The notes: a model not told the origin generated them from the letters alone. A stretch of DNA of 64,000 bases from Bimastos eiseni (GCA_959347315.1 OY365822.1:6249367-6313366), one strand, 5' to 3'; counted from the first letter of the stretch, positions 12,601 through 22,800 are shown. Numbers and translations: made by a program.

Positions 12601-13903
12601 GCTGCATTCTCCGAAGCACTTGGCTTCTTCTTTGCCATGTTTTGAAACATGGCCTAAAAGAAAAGTCATGTAAGATACTTTAAGATTTCTGACAGTGATC
12701 ATTGTTTCACAACCAGGAGCTTCCATGCCATGTAAACTTTGGAATAAATGTTCCATCCTAGATATATGGAAGGGATTTCGTCTCAGTATGTAGGTCATCT
12801 CAATCGGCCAATTACAGTAAATCAGCAACGTTTTCTTCCTGTTAATGAAGGATACTGAATGTTATCAGAAACCCATGCACCCCAATATCAAATTAGCGCA
12901 TCTAATTAGGTTGTACTGTCAGAGGCGCTTTATAAATCCATAAATATAATAGAATAGAAATGTCTGTCGGTTGAAATTACTATCTAAGAAGCAAAAGCAG
13001 ACCTATTTGGGCTTACTTATAGTACTTAGGACTCCAACTTATGCATAATATTTTGATCTTTTGGTCTGTTACCATTGGTCGGAACAAAATATTTCAGGCG
13101 CGTGACTGACACAAAGGAGCAAGTAACCTTTGTATGTCTATAAACGACACTAACCCTAACCCTAAACAACTCTCACTACGCCTAAACTGACACTAAACGA
13201 CCCTCACAATGCTTAACCTGACCCTAAACGACCCAGGTTGCGCAGAGGTATCCACACAAGCCACACCCAAAATATTATGTGTGAGATGGAGTCCTAAGTA
13301 CAATACGTAAGCCCTTATTTGTCAAAAGCTAACTTTTCATAATTTAATATTTAACCGATTGGCTCACTAATTTATAAGACAAAAGTATTGAACTCAAGAC
13401 CCTTATGTCATGTGTGTAGGGAATCAATAAGGAATTCAACTTGGTTGTGAGTAATGGGTGTTGGTAAAATTCAAACCGTGAACCTGCGAACTGCAAACCT
13501 GTAAAACGCAAACCAAAATACGAACCATAGGCGAGAACGGATCAGGTTAAGGCATTATGAGGGTCGGTTAGGGCGGACATCGTGAGGGTCAGTTAGTTAG
13601 GGTTAGTGTAGTTGATAGATAGGGTTCAGGGTAATGGCTAGTATAGTTTATAGATAATTGCCGAAAACCATTGGCCGCGTGAATAAAAATATTAATGGCA
13701 ATCGTAGGCGCGAACCGGTCAGGTGACTTTTGGCAGCCAATCGATAACAAGTTCGCAAACGGTTCGCATTTTACCCACACCCGTGCGTAATGCATTTTGA
13801 AGCCAGTTAAGTGGATACAAAACCACAATAAAGCCCGGATTGTCAAATAAATAGCAGATATTCAATATACATCTACCTTTAACGGTCCGTCTCCTGACGC
13901 CAT
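530..13903 (-). CDS. TOP2: DNA topoisomerase II, N-terminal 713 residues (15 exons; 3' part beyond window)
   Basis: Type IIA topoisomerase: an ATP-driven nuclear enzyme that passes one DNA duplex through a double-strand break in another. Exons (high to low): 13903-13877, 12653-12420, 11434-11341, 10459-10393, 9906-9761, 9460-9363, 8710-8498, 8217-8044, 7564-7460, 6147-6010, 5041-4745, 3948-3712, 2905-2800, 1380-1271, 622-530. All junctions are GT-AG and all phases agree, giving 2,139 nt. Seen in the protein: ATPase base Glu116 and Asn120 (DEILVNAADN), NNGKGIP at 150-156, GGRNGYGAKL at 190-199, QTK loop at 407-409, TOPRIM EGDSA at 492-496, PLRGK at 516-520 and acidic D572/D574/D576 (DQDQDGSH). 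The catalytic Tyr region and C-terminal tail are not in the window. The resemblance to animal TOP2A/TOP2B is residue by residue, so identification is secure. There is no frameshift or stop in the exons. The gene is divergent from the neighbouring TTC28. Confidence 0.97.
644..960. repeat. Imperfect ~17-bp minisatellite (TCAGACAACAGAACA type)
   Basis: At least 12 decayed units of the form TCAGACAAYAGAACA. It begins about 20 bases outside the acceptor of TOP2 exon 15. On the minus (transcribed) strand it is rich in TTGTCTGA/TGTTCT, so it may supply part of the pyrimidine tract. Confidence 0.8.
1271..1380 (-). CDS. TOP2: TOP2 exon 14 (residues 646-682)
   Basis: Encodes GLGTSTAKEAKEYFCDM and HRIPFKYSGPDDDAAIVL. 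Acceptor CCGGTTAG, donor CTG|GTAGGC, ending in phase 0. Confidence 0.95.
1840..1935 (-). mobile_element. Fragment of hAT-like repeat
   Basis: Contains GGGGTCGCCACAACTTTGG and ends GGTTGAGAACCGCG, whose complement starts like the CAGNGGTTCTCAACC end of many hAT elements. Related sequence occurs at 39270-39324, 40270-40323 and 41039-41364. No second terminus or target duplication was found here. The rest of TOP2 intron 13 (1381-2799) shows nothing recognisable. Confidence 0.45.
2800..2905 (-). CDS. TOP2: TOP2 exon 13 (residues 611-645)
   Basis: Encodes VTKAKQEKSFYSLPEFEEW and WKVKYYK, and ends one base into the Gly codon at G|GTTTTA. The join with exon 14 restores the invariant KYYKGLGTST. Confidence 0.95.
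2988..3210 (+). mobile_element. tRNA-derived SINE, family A, copy 1
   Basis: Starts GTGGCACGGTGGCCGATTGG and carries a box-A-like GGTTAGAGCGG and a box-B-like GGCTCGACCC. A conserved body follows (AGGGACCTTGAGCAAGTCCTT, CAATTGCTCCGCAGTACAAC). The tail reads ATGTTGGAAGAAGG then TTTCAGAATAAAT twice. Other copies occur at 6391, 38922, 43108 and 45439. Confidence 0.8.
3385..3734 (-). repeat. ~35-bp minisatellite resembling the TOP2 exon 12 splice-donor region
   Basis: Read on the minus strand, units contain CATTACACCCATCGTCAAG followed by GTAAC and an AT-rich spacer. The real exon end is CATTACACCCATCGTTAAG|GTAAAA. At least five units keep a consensus-like AG|GTAAC or TG|GTAAC donor (near 3622, 3552, 3482, 3433, 3393) and others are decayed. 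The array runs from the real donor (3711/3712) through much of intron 12. Confidence 0.8.
3712..3948 (-). CDS. TOP2: TOP2 exon 12 (residues 532-610; TOPRIM part 2)
   Basis: Encodes IMENAEINAILKIIGLQY, RYGRLMIMTDQDQDGSHIKG and EEFITPIVK. D572, D574 and D576 complete the TOPRIM metal site. The donor AAG|GTAAAA and the last ~23 coding bases resemble repeat units lying just downstream in the intron (3385-3734). Confidence 0.97.
4745..5041 (-). CDS. TOP2: TOP2 exon 11 (residues 433-531; TOPRIM part 1)
   Basis: Encodes KCGIVEAIQSWMHFK, GLPKLDDANDAG, LILTEGDSAKTLAVAGLG and GVFPLRGKVLNVREATHKQ. Glu492 of EGDSA is the first TOPRIM metal ligand. Acceptor CGCTACAG, donor CAG|GTGATT, both phase 0. Confidence 0.97.
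5652..5795 (+). mobile_element. hAT-type MITE (CAGNGGCGGCGATC family), copy 1
   Basis: A 144-bp element with short terminal inverted repeats (CAGGGGCGGCGATC at the left, ATTGCCGCCTCTG at the right). It is flanked by TGCTAGAC (5644-5651) and TGCTTGAC (5796-5803), an 8-bp target duplication with one mismatch. It has no coding capacity and sits in TOP2 intron 10. Confidence 0.85.
6010..6147 (-). CDS. TOP2: TOP2 exon 10 (residues 387-432)
   Basis: Encodes VKSHIWIFLNALIENPTFD then SQTKENMTLQPKSFGSK. The QTK loop (407-409) couples ATP state to the DNA gate. The donor is TCG|GTAAGT. Confidence 0.96.
6256..6335 (+). mobile_element. tRNA-like SINE head, family B
   Basis: GATAGCGTAGTGGTAGGCGTG resembles a tRNA D-arm/box A and GGGTAAAATCCCATCATGGCAG a T-arm/box B. 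It closely resembles the heads at 15952 and 24368. It is not a tRNA gene: no acceptor-stem pairing or intact cloverleaf is evident. Confidence 0.55.
6391..6608 (+). mobile_element. tRNA-derived SINE, family A, copy 2 (5' truncated)
   Basis: Begins within box A (ATAGGTTAGAGCGG), then follows family A through GCGCCGAGTGAGCGGGCTTGA, the AGGGACCTCGAGCAAGTCCTT body and the ATGTTGGAAGAAGGG tail. A body fragment of SINE family B (CGAGGCTAACAAAATTAAG) follows at about 6620-6722. Intron 9 of TOP2 shows nothing else recognisable. Confidence 0.75.
7460..7564 (-). CDS. TOP2: TOP2 exon 9 (residues 352-386)
   Basis: Encodes GGRHVDYITDQIVTNIIE and KKGGMAIKPFQ of the transducer domain. Acceptor TTGCCAG, donor CAG|GTAAAC, both phase 0. 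Confidence 0.95.
8044..8217 (-). CDS. TOP2: TOP2 exon 8 (residues 294-351)
   Basis: Encodes IKNFREYIDLYTKDK, ERWEIAVTMSEKGFQQ and VSFVNSIATTK of the transducer domain. Acceptor TATCTTTCAG, donor AAG|GTAAAT, both phase 0. Confidence 0.95.
8498..8710 (-). CDS. TOP2: TOP2 exon 7 (residues 223-293)
   Basis: Encodes WTDNMTKTSEP, CPDLSKFKM, LDKDIVDLFTRRAYDI and LNGKRLP, the end of the GHKL domain and start of the transducer. The donor is CCG|GTTGGT: splicing there gives KRLP-IKNFRE, matching the KLPVKGFRS pattern of animal TOP2. Confidence 0.94.
8775..8875 (+). repeat. Dispersed repeat fragment (shared with 30620-30705)
   Basis: TTTCAGTTTAACAACACAG ... GATCATTAGCATCGCCCTCC ... CCAGGCTTGGGAATAGCACTG closely matches the plus-strand stretch at 30620-30705. 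The family was not identified; it lies in TOP2 intron 6. Confidence 0.5.
9363..9460 (-). CDS. TOP2: TOP2 exon 6 (residues 190-222)
   Basis: Encodes GGRNGYGAKLANIFSTKF and EYKKSFRQ, the glycine-rich ATP-lid motif. It ends CAG|GTACAT in phase 0. A CAA/GCA-rich tandem repeat begins a few bases outside its acceptor. Confidence 0.95.
9463..9612. repeat. CAACAG/CAACATGAG tandem repeat at TOP2 exon 6 acceptor
   Basis: Irregular CAA- and GCA-rich units such as CAACAACATGAGCAACATAG. On the transcribed strand this is a TTG/CTG-rich tract ending directly at the exon 6 acceptor. Reading frames through it give low-complexity Cys/Val/Leu peptides with no biological support. Confidence 0.8.
9761..9906 (-). 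CDS. TOP2: TOP2 exon 5 (residues 141-189)
   Basis: Encodes PENNKIKIWNNGKGIPVVEH and LLTSSNYDDTEKKVTG, covering the second ATP-binding motif and the start of the ATP-lid region. Acceptor CTGACAG, donor G|GTAGAT, ending in phase 1. Confidence 0.95.
10393..10459 (-). CDS. TOP2: TOP2 exon 4 (residues 119-140)
   Basis: A 67-base exon coding VNAADNKQRDPKNM and IKIDID, with acceptor TTGCTTCAG and donor CC|GTAAGT. Asn120 is the Mg-ATP ligand of the N-box. Confidence 0.94.
11341..11434 (-). CDS. TOP2: TOP2 exon 3 (residues 88-118)
   Basis: Encodes LMWVYDELTEQ and FVPGLYKIFDEIL. It ends one base into the Val119 codon at a G|GTGAGT donor. Glu116 is the expected catalytic base of the GHKL ATPase. Confidence 0.95.
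12420..12653 (-). CDS. TOP2: TOP2 exon 2 (residues 10-87)
   Basis: The acceptor CTTTTCTTTTAG precedes GCCATG, and the exon ends CAG|GTTTCT in phase 0. It encodes a Ser/Lys/acidic linker, then the conserved start of the ATPase domain: KKLSVERIYQKKTQ, HILLRPDTYIGSVE. It contains two in-frame Met codons that could serve as alternative starts. Confidence 0.95.
12654..13876. other. TOP2: TOP2 intron 1
   Basis: No gene seen. It contains short CTAACCCTAACCCTAAA-type telomere-like sequence at about 13150-13230 and GGGTTAGTGTAGTTGATAG-type sequence at 13550-13640. These are degenerate relatives of the longer tracts at 17146 and 40870. Other TOP2 introns not listed separately (2-5, 7, 8, 11) hold only AT-rich sequence and short TA microsatellites, for example at 11145-11166. 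Confidence 0.6.
13877..13903 (-). CDS. TOP2: TOP2 exon 1 (residues 1-9)
   Basis: A short first coding exon reads MASGDGPLK and ends at an AAG|GTAGAT donor in phase 0. An in-frame TAA lies 48 bases upstream (13951-13949) with no intervening ATG, so this ATG is the first in its frame. It joins exon 2 in phase 0 to give GPLK-AMFQNMAKKK, which resembles the GALTWVTLFDQNNAAKK region of vertebrate TOP2B. An alternative start at an ATG inside exon 2 would shorten the protein by 10-14 residues. Confidence 0.75.
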
Positions 13904-15225
13904 AAAATGCGATTTTGTATGCGACGAAAGATGCTCAATGGAAAACCCTTAAAATGAAGAAAGTGGTGTGCGTATCTATCAGCGGCGCTGAACCTGCTAA
14001 TGGAGGCGCGAAGTCAGACAATCTGCAGTACTCAGATCACGATCGTCAAACTATATGGAACTTTAAAAATGAAAACTTAAACCATGCGACGAATTCAGTA
14101 GCTTAAGCTCAAGTTAAATTTACAAACACGGTCATTAATCAGAATAAACTGCAGATATTTGAGGATAAAATGAGCCGTATTCCACCCAGAAGTAGATTCA
14201 TCATCAACCAATAGGAATCGAGAATTCGAAATTCACCCGGAAACAAAAGCACCGCATGAGCTGTATTTGTGTAGCGCCCGACCCGCATATATTACGCGCA
14301 AGCATATTTTGCGCGCAACTGATGTTGCCGTCCAATAACAGTAAATAAAAGTAAGACTCACTGATAATGCACAATAGCCGACCGGAGATATAACTATGAA
14401 CAATAGCTTACAAGAGATATAAATCTGCACAGTTTGGTCATATAACATTCGATCAAACGGTATTCTTAACAAAAAACATCAACTCAAGATTGGGTCAAGA
14501 ATGTCGAATTCGAGTTATAAACCATACACAGCTTTGCTACAGGACTAATACCAAATTACATATTATTAACAGATATATTGAATTTTTAAGTACCACCAAT
14601 ATCGCATGCTTAGGCCTATCTGCTTAAGCCTACCTAATAGGATTTGCCAGGCCCGCTAAAAAATTCCAAGCACTAGGCAGAGAAATTTCGGGCCCCGATC
14701 ACCAAGACAGAGTACTCTTCGACGGAAGTGGGCATGTTCTAGGGCAAAAAACTATTACATGCGGTGATATTCATATGTCTAAACTGATTGTTGCTAAGTA
14801 ATATAATATTTAATAAGGCAAAAATAATTAAATGTTGTAGAATTGATTATGACATTTGTCATAAGTTGATTGCGTGCTCTGCCCTGGCCCATACAATCAC
14901 CGGGCCGCTGGAAATTTGCTCCTTACCCGTTAGTCCCGTTCTCTGCTGGCCTGTGCCTCGCCATCATGTCTGGAATAAGTTAAATAAGATGAGCCCTAAT
15001 TAAATTATCAGTCGGGATTGATTGTGGTATAGCGCTACAAAAAGCTCTAGAGTGCTTGGTTGCAGACTGATGCTCGAGAAAATGGCGTCGTTTGTTTGTT
15101 GTCAGTTTCCGCAATTTGCTTGACGATGTGCGAAAGCTACTGATAAATAATGGCTTTTCTGCATCGTGAGTGCGCAACACGGATCTATCATTGTGGTATT
15201 TTGAGAGGTTAAAGCTCCAGTGGAT
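13904..15225. promoter_or_regulatory. Divergent TOP2 / TTC28 promoter interval
   Basis: Start codons of the minus-strand TOP2 and plus-strand TTC28 lie 1,322 bases apart and face away from each other, with no other gene visible between them. Seen motifs: CCAAT at 14208-14212 and 14332-14336 (inverted with respect to TOP2), and GACGGAAGTG at 14721-14730, an ETS/GABP-like core. Inverted CCAAT boxes bound by NF-Y are established regulators of vertebrate TOP2A. Their use here is inferred, and transcription starts cannot be placed from sequence alone. Confidence 0.5.
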
Positions 15226-15249
15226 ATGGCCAAAACGAACTCGCAGGAG
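15226..15249 (+). CDS. TTC28: TTC28 exon 1 (residues 1-8), probable
   Basis: The ATG opens MAKTNSQE and ends GAG|GTACGT, a near-perfect donor in phase 0. An in-frame TGA lies at 15202-15204. It joins exon 2 in frame, but there is no family conservation in so short a peptide, and the intron to exon 2 is 9.8 kb, so another first exon is possible. Confidence 0.6.
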
Positions 15250-18200
15250 GTACGTATAATACTTTGCCCTACACCAGTATTGTTATTGTTACCAGTGCAG
15301 TGGTTGTTAAACAGCACAGGCTATAATCTAATAGCAATTTCTGTACTCTGTCATTATGTTCACTTTCAACCCGCGTAGGAACCATGTTTCCGTATGGGAC
15401 TCACTTAGAGTTCATCTAGATCCCATGTTCTGTCTATGGACATTCTGGCAGGGTTGCGCAGGGTTGTAATGTACATGCCATCGGGATGGAACACAGGTTG
15501 GTGAATATTGTTGAAAAGTGGTGTTGGAGGTAGATCTAACGGAAGCTAGTGTTTCAATCTTATAGCTCAATGTTGTTGTGCTGGATAAGAACAGCCTGGT
15601 ACAGACAAGGTGCTCATTTCATTTTTTCTCAAACGAAACACCTAGGTAGCAGATAGCCATGATATTTTAAGTGAAATTCAACTGAGACCTTTGTGTCATG
15701 ATACTCGAGCTATATTAATCTCCAGATTAGATTACATTGTAATATATTATATTGATCAGGTTTGGATTTTATTTGCTAGCTTACAATGTGCCATCTATTT
15801 TTGGTTGTTCTGGAATCAGTTAGGTTGCATCAGACTTAGTTAGACCTAATGTCCATTTTCCAAGCAAGTTTTTGTTCAGTCTTGGCTCAGACTTTGTTAA
15901 TTTAGTGCTGTGTGTAGGCAGTTGCTCACCTTCGCTGTACTAATAGCAGTGGTGCTCTACAGTGTAGTGGTTAGCATGCTGGATTGTCAGTCGATAGGTC
16001 GGGGGTTCAAATCCTACGGCAGAAAGTTAAAGATTTCTTCTCCATTTGCACTCCTAGATAACTCAAATGAGATTGATGTGGGAAGATGAGTGTGCCATGT
16101 TCTTTTGTGGTATCTCAGCCTTTTTACCCTCCTTTCTTTAACTTGGCTTGCGTAAAGTTTGTCACGGTTGGTAATCTTTCAACTCTTTTTCAGGTATGTT
16201 CCCATTGACCTACAGAGCTGAAATTCTGCACACGTTTGAGGCCTGCATGACAATACAATGTTATCAAATTTTTACAGACATAATTAAAAAATTGAGAACT
16301 AAAAAATTGAGAAAAATGATGAAAATAAAAAAGAATTAAATATCGTTTAACCACTCAAACGAGTCCTCCTTGACGACCTCCCCTCCGGCAAGTTTACACC
16401 ATCAATATTATACAATAAAAAATCTCTTAAGGAAATGGAATGATTGTGCCATCTACCGGATAAAGGAGAGTCCCGAAAAAGCCATGTTTTTACTTTAACT
16501 TGTTCTCTCAAGCCTTTACTTTTGTCGGAGAGGCCTCGCACTGGGAGCACTTCGGAATAACTTTGATATGCTCTGATGTTACAAGCTTTCCAAAAATTGT
16601 TACAACATTGGGCAACTGGTTCTTTTCATTCATTCATTCAGTAAAAATTGTATAGCGCTCTTTCAAGGTAACTCCTCTGTTACGGTAGCGCTCCCGACTC
16701 TGGCCCAGACAAAACGTATAGCCTTCAAATGAACGGCTAGGGGCCATTCACATGTTACGTACGCAGCGAGGGGAGGGGGTTTCGAATTTCGGCGATTTTG
16801 CGTACGGGTTCGTATGGTGGGGGAGGGGGTCCTGAAAATATGTACGTACGCAAATATAACTCTAATTATGACGTCCACAATACTGAATATTAAAATCATA
16901 ACTGCAAACTCAATCACAGACTATATTCCTGCTTAATCAGTTTATGTAGCATTAACACTTGTTAAAATGCAAGTGTTGTTAAAACGCAAGTGTTGTTAAA
17001 ACGCAAGTGTTGTTGAAACGCAAAGTGTTGTTAAAACACAAATGTTGTTAGTGTTTTATTTCTTCATAACAGTTAAAAAATTTAAGCTGTTAAATATGAT
17101 GCTTAACAAAATAAATGGCCTGGGGTAAAATCAATGTCTTATAGGGTTACAGTTAGGATTAGGGTCAGGGTTAGGGTTAGTGTATGGTTAGTGAAAAGTT
17201 AGGTTTAGTGTAAACTGTACAGTTAGGGTCAGGATTAGGGTTAGAGTTAGTTTGTAAACTGTGGAGTTAAGGTCAGGGTCAGGGTTAGGGTTAGTGTATG
17301 GTTAGTGAAAAGTTAGGTTTAGTGTAAGCTATAGAGTTAGGGTCAGGGTTAGGGTTAGAGTTAGTGTATGGTTTGTAAACTGTGGAGTTAAGGTCAGGGT
17401 CAGGGTTAGGGTTAGTGTATGGTTAGTGAAAAGTTAGGTTTAGTGTAAACTGTAGAGTTAGGGTCAGGGTTAGGGTTAGTGTATGGTTAGTACAGGGTTA
17501 GGGTTAGTGTAAACTGTAGAGTTAGGGTTTTATACATTGCCTAGGCATTTAAAAAAATTCCGAGTTTCACACATTACTTGTAACATATAGACGACGTTAA
17601 ATGTCATAAAGACTAGAATACCATCACTTGGCCAAACATTGCACACAAAAATAGTCATCGAGAAAATTCGCCCATGGCGGTCGCACGGCGCACGCGCGCA
17701 CCTGAGACCCGTCGGCTCCATCAAAGACTACCTTTGGGATTAGGCCGCCACTAAGGTCGCGTCGGTGTCCTTATGGTAGTATAGTGTAAAGCCATGAAGG
17801 GAGGATGCATGTGCCGTCCTGTCTGGGAACATGACCGCGGTGGTCGAAGAAAGAGCATAGAGGTTAGTGGTGGCATAATTCCCAGCCGGACGGGAAGTCT
17901 GATATTGAGTCGAGGTCAGTGGTGAGGTCACGTCTGATTATGCCCGGAACCTTTGCAGGGGATGCCATGCACTCGAATTGTGGAATATAGGACACCTTTG
18001 AGTAGACCTATGGTGCCCTTCCTTGGTCTTTGTTGGGGACTTTTAATTAGCATATATTTGCTGACTGAGGCTAAAGGTAATTATATATGCAGTTTTAATC
18101 TGCCTTGTACTGCTCCTCACCCTATTCGCTGTGGTAACTTCTCCTTTAAGATTTTCACTCCTTCACATTTCTGTGTTTTGCCTATATGTGCGTGTGTTTA

Positions 18201-18418
18201 TGTATTTAGGAGTGCATGTATGCACCAGTGTTTCTTTGTGTGTATACCGCTAAGTGTGAGTGTATGTATGTGTGAGTGTATGCATATGTGATTGTGAGAG
18301 TATGTATGTGTGAGCGTATGTGTGTATATATGTGTGATTGTATGTACATACATGTATGAGTGCATGTGTGTACATTCATTCATTCATTTCAATAATTTAT
18401 ATAACACATCTTTACTAT

Positions 18419-18449
<31 letters not shown>

Positions 18450-19002
18450 CTATATATATATAATATAATGAATATTAATGAAATCAATTAATAATATAGT
18501 TATATATATATACCATATTGATGCCCTACAGAAACCTTACAATTATAAATGCATTTATAACTATATACACAAAGAGATAAAAATTCAATGTGAAATAATC
18601 ATCTTAGTATTATATATTTAATAGCCGAATACATACGTTTCGCCTTCATTAGAGACAGTCTGTGTTCTGTGAGCAGTAAGTAATCCGTGGATGGCTGATA
18701 AAAATGCTTATAACAGGTGCAGCAGATGCTGGTTGAAGCCAAGCTATTGAGTATTAAGACGTTTGAACCAAAACGACCTCGACTGAAAAGCCAGGGCTGT
18801 TACGTGCTGTAGAATAAGTGCTTCTTATGCCAGGCAGAACGTGCACCAACAGATAAACCCGCCACTCTGCTGGGGTAGGCCTTGATGAAGGGTGAACGCA
18901 TGTTGTGAGTGGGTTGTTTGTTGTTCGGTTTTACCCAAGGTAAGTGCTGTCCACCGCAATTGTTCTGAGATATTACTACTACTACCACTACTACTACCAC
19001 TA

Positions 19003-19041
<39 letters not shown>

Positions 19042-22000
19042 TTATCCGTGTTACTACTGTTTTTGTTATTTGTTTCCATTTACTACCTTGATAGATGACT
19101 CATTATTGCATGAGTTCTGATGTTATATCTCAAGACCATCATCATCGTTCTCGTCGTCGTTCTCGTCGTCGTCATTGCCATCATCATCATCATAGTCACC
19201 ATCTCCACCGCCATCGTCATCATAATTAAACTTTATGTAATGCCTTCGTGAGGTTCATAAAAGGTGCTGTATAAATATCCAGCTGTATAATTCCTTACAT
19301 GCATACAGGGCTATACATGTATGTAGAACTATGTGTATACAGTATTATACGCAAACATAAACACAAACATACCGGTACATACATACATACACGCAGGGTC
19401 ACACAGCAAGAGAGATAGCTGGCCACCTGATCGCATCAGCTGAGGTTATGAAAATTAAGGTGCTGTCACTTTTTGTACCCATTGCTGCCACTTGAGGGAC
19501 CGCTTTTCTTCTTCGATTCTTGTTTGTCATTTGATATGCAGTTAGTTACAAGGAAAGCCTGTTGATTTAAAAAAATCAATGCTGACCTGCCGAGTCCTTT
19601 AGTGTTGCCTTGGGGTGCTAATTCCTTCGCGCCTGCACATAAGACTAGTCATGTTCGATCAAGGTGGTATTGTGGAGGATATGGCGATCAGTCCATCTGT
19701 ACGTTATTGAGAATTGTTATGAAAAATCGTAATCATAACAGACTCCCGTTGAGAGTGCTGCTGATTTGAGCGGTGCTATATAAATGCCTGATTAAATTAC
19801 AGTCCATTATAAAATTATTACATCATATGTAGGCAGCTCTGATCGATTACCAAACTACTTAGTGAGCAGATCGAAATTTGTGATGTGTGCATTTCCCATA
19901 TGGCCTGGCCCATTACCATGAGGTATTTGCACCTTTATTTTCATGGCCGGGATGGATGGATCCTGGGTTTAACGACAGCTTATGACAACAGAGGCTGTTG
20001 CCGTCGACATAAATTTTTGGCATATTACAGCACTTACAGCTTTCTTGGCCTCAGTCGCTTTAATGTTTTTATATTTGAGTTCATGGAGTGAAGAGAAGTT
20101 TCAGTTTAAACTTGTATCCTCTAGCCCACAATCTGTGGACTCACAGAGCAGCTTTGCTAACTACTAGACCGATACAACCCAGTCCAAATAAGCAGGTAAT
20201 GGTAAGTAAGTAAGTAGGTATTTATACTTTATTGAACCGCTTGTTAACATACCTTTGGGACATCATGAATTCAAAGAATCACAGAACAAGCTTAATAGGC
20301 AATTACAAATCGGACATCTTTAGAAAACAATCACAAAACAATCACAAAAACAATCACAATAATCAAGAAAGTGAGTAAAGAAAAAGTAAACAATATTAAA
20401 CGAATAAATTGTACAGCACTTGGAGGATATAACCATTTGGTAAATGGTGAATCATTTTGGAATCAAGCCAGTTGAAATGAATCAGAAGTTTCATAGACTT
20501 TTCTATCGTAATGTTTTTAATTTTATTCCTGTTTCAACTGCGCTGGTGGTGTTGTGTAGTTTTTTTACAGACGTGTGATAAACTTGCTTTGAATCTGTTT
20601 CCCGCTTGTTCTGAAATGATTTTTCCTGCTCGTTATATTTGTAATTGGTTTGAATACAGATTTGGTTCCCGCCAATTCTTAGATTATGATTAATTGGTTA
20701 AAAAAAGTTTTCTGAGATATGAGGAATGTGTGTGTGTGTATGGGTGTGTGTGTTTGCATGGGTGTGTGTGTATGGGTGTGTGTGTGTGTGTGTATGGGTG
20801 TGTGTATGGGTGTGTGTATGGGTGTGTGTGTGTGTATGTGTGTGTGTGTTGTTGTGTGTCGATGTTGTTTTGTGTGCATGTGTGTGAGGTGGTGTCTATG
20901 TGTTGGTTACATAGGAGACAAAGTAAAGAGACCGACAGATACTGACTGACTGACTGATGATGATTTTCGTTTATTAGCAACACGAGGTATACTTGACTGA
21001 CTGACTTGTTGGCTGGCAAGAGGACTTCACTGATTGGCTGACTGACCGACCGACTGACTGACTGGTTCGCTGACTGGCTGGATGCAGGCCTATTTGATCA
21101 ATTCTAGGTTGCTAATGGTATAATGGATGCGTGATGGAAAGGCAGGGGTTGGTGCAGAGGGTGAGTTGAGGACAAGCAGTGACCCTAGATACGAACACAG
21201 TTGAACTTGTCGTCAGACTCATTGGGAGACAAATGCCAGGAGAGAGGGATTGGACTTACCCGGAGGCACGAACCCTAGCGAGCTGTTCAAAGGGTGAGTG
21301 TACCGCCACAGAAGGGTCGATGGACTGGAGGAGGAGGGTACGAGTTTCGCCGCTCTACCTTATAAGGATGGCCTGAACTCGGTTCACCCGAGTCCCCCGC
21401 GAAGGCCAGGCCTGGTCCTTGGCTGAGCCGACGATGTTGGCATGTGCACTGAGTGATGTGGGAGATTCAAACGCTGGAGGGTGACTGACTGACGACTATG
21501 AGAGATTGTCTTGGAAGGATATGTGTACTGTGTCGAATCTGGAATTGGATTCGGTGCAGGTCGTTTCCGGATGACTAATGGCAGACGCTGAAACGCTGAA
21601 GTCGTCGGTCCAGTTTCTTTCATGATATATATATATATAAAATATATAATATATATATAATAATGAAATAATATAATAAAGTATATAAAATATTTTGTTT
21701 ATTGTCATGCTGATGATATATATATATATATATATATAATGCTGATGATATATACATGTATTTATATACTAATTTTTGTGTATGTGATTGTGAAAGCCTT
21801 GGCATTTCTGGTGACTGTGCTTTTGTCCCCTCTGGCTATTCAGAGATAATATTATAAATTCGCAATGCATATCCTATATAGACATATCTGTTTCATGTAC
21901 TGGGCCTATATATTATTTTATATATATATATATTGTATATATATATGTATATATATATGTATATATATATATATATATATACATGAGACATTGTGGAGGT

Positions 22001-22800
22001 CAGGGCCTTTGAGGGCTTCCTAAAATGCCCTTTCGTAATGGTCATATGGTGCACAACATACCCCATGTTGTGTGCCTTGAACCCTGGACAAGTTTGAAGT
22101 TTCTCACCCGCATACGTGAGGAAGGCGACACTGAAGCCAGCGGACCTCCTCCTTCAGGCAATGAATTCATCATCGTCAGTGATCAGACTTACATACAAAT
22201 TTACATACATTTATGCTTATTTTAGTTGTTGCTAAGTCCACGATGCGTTTCTAAATATTATGGAGCTTTTACGATGGTAATTATTGGATATAAAATTCCA
22301 GATACTAAGATTATGTGTAAAACCCGCGTCTGTCTCACTCAGGGAGAGAGACAGAATGAGAGAGGGAGAGAGACAGACAGACAGACAGCCAGACAGACAG
22401 AGAGAACTATGGTTAGAGATATGGAGAGAGGGAGGGAAGGAGGGAGGCATCCCACGATGACGAAATCTGGAGTAGGCGACAGAGGGAGGGAGGGAAGTGG
22501 AAGATGGATGGAGGAGGAGAGACAAAGACGCCGGGGGTCTGAGTCCTGACGGCATCGGCCGACGGATGGAGAGGGAGAGAAGGGAGAGAGGGAGGGAGAC
22601 GATTGATGGAGACCGGAGAATGTCCAGTGTGCATAAGCGAAGTTTCGTCCTAAGTCGTAGGCTTGGACGGACGGACGGACGAACGAAAAGATAGCACGGT
22701 TGTATAATAGGCAGCAGGAGGATCGAGGCTTTCATATCAGTTAGAGTATAGGGAGACAACGCGAGTGAGGCTGCGGGACTATCATCAACTATCCTTCGTT

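Noticed and set aside
15952..16030. tRNA gene
   Set aside because: Box A and B resemble tRNA, but acceptor and anticodon stems do not pair convincingly and related heads occur elsewhere with SINE bodies.
17146..17530. True chromosome end (telomere)
   Set aside because: Units are degenerate and mixed, and the tract sits inside a gene with unique sequence on both sides, so it is interstitial.
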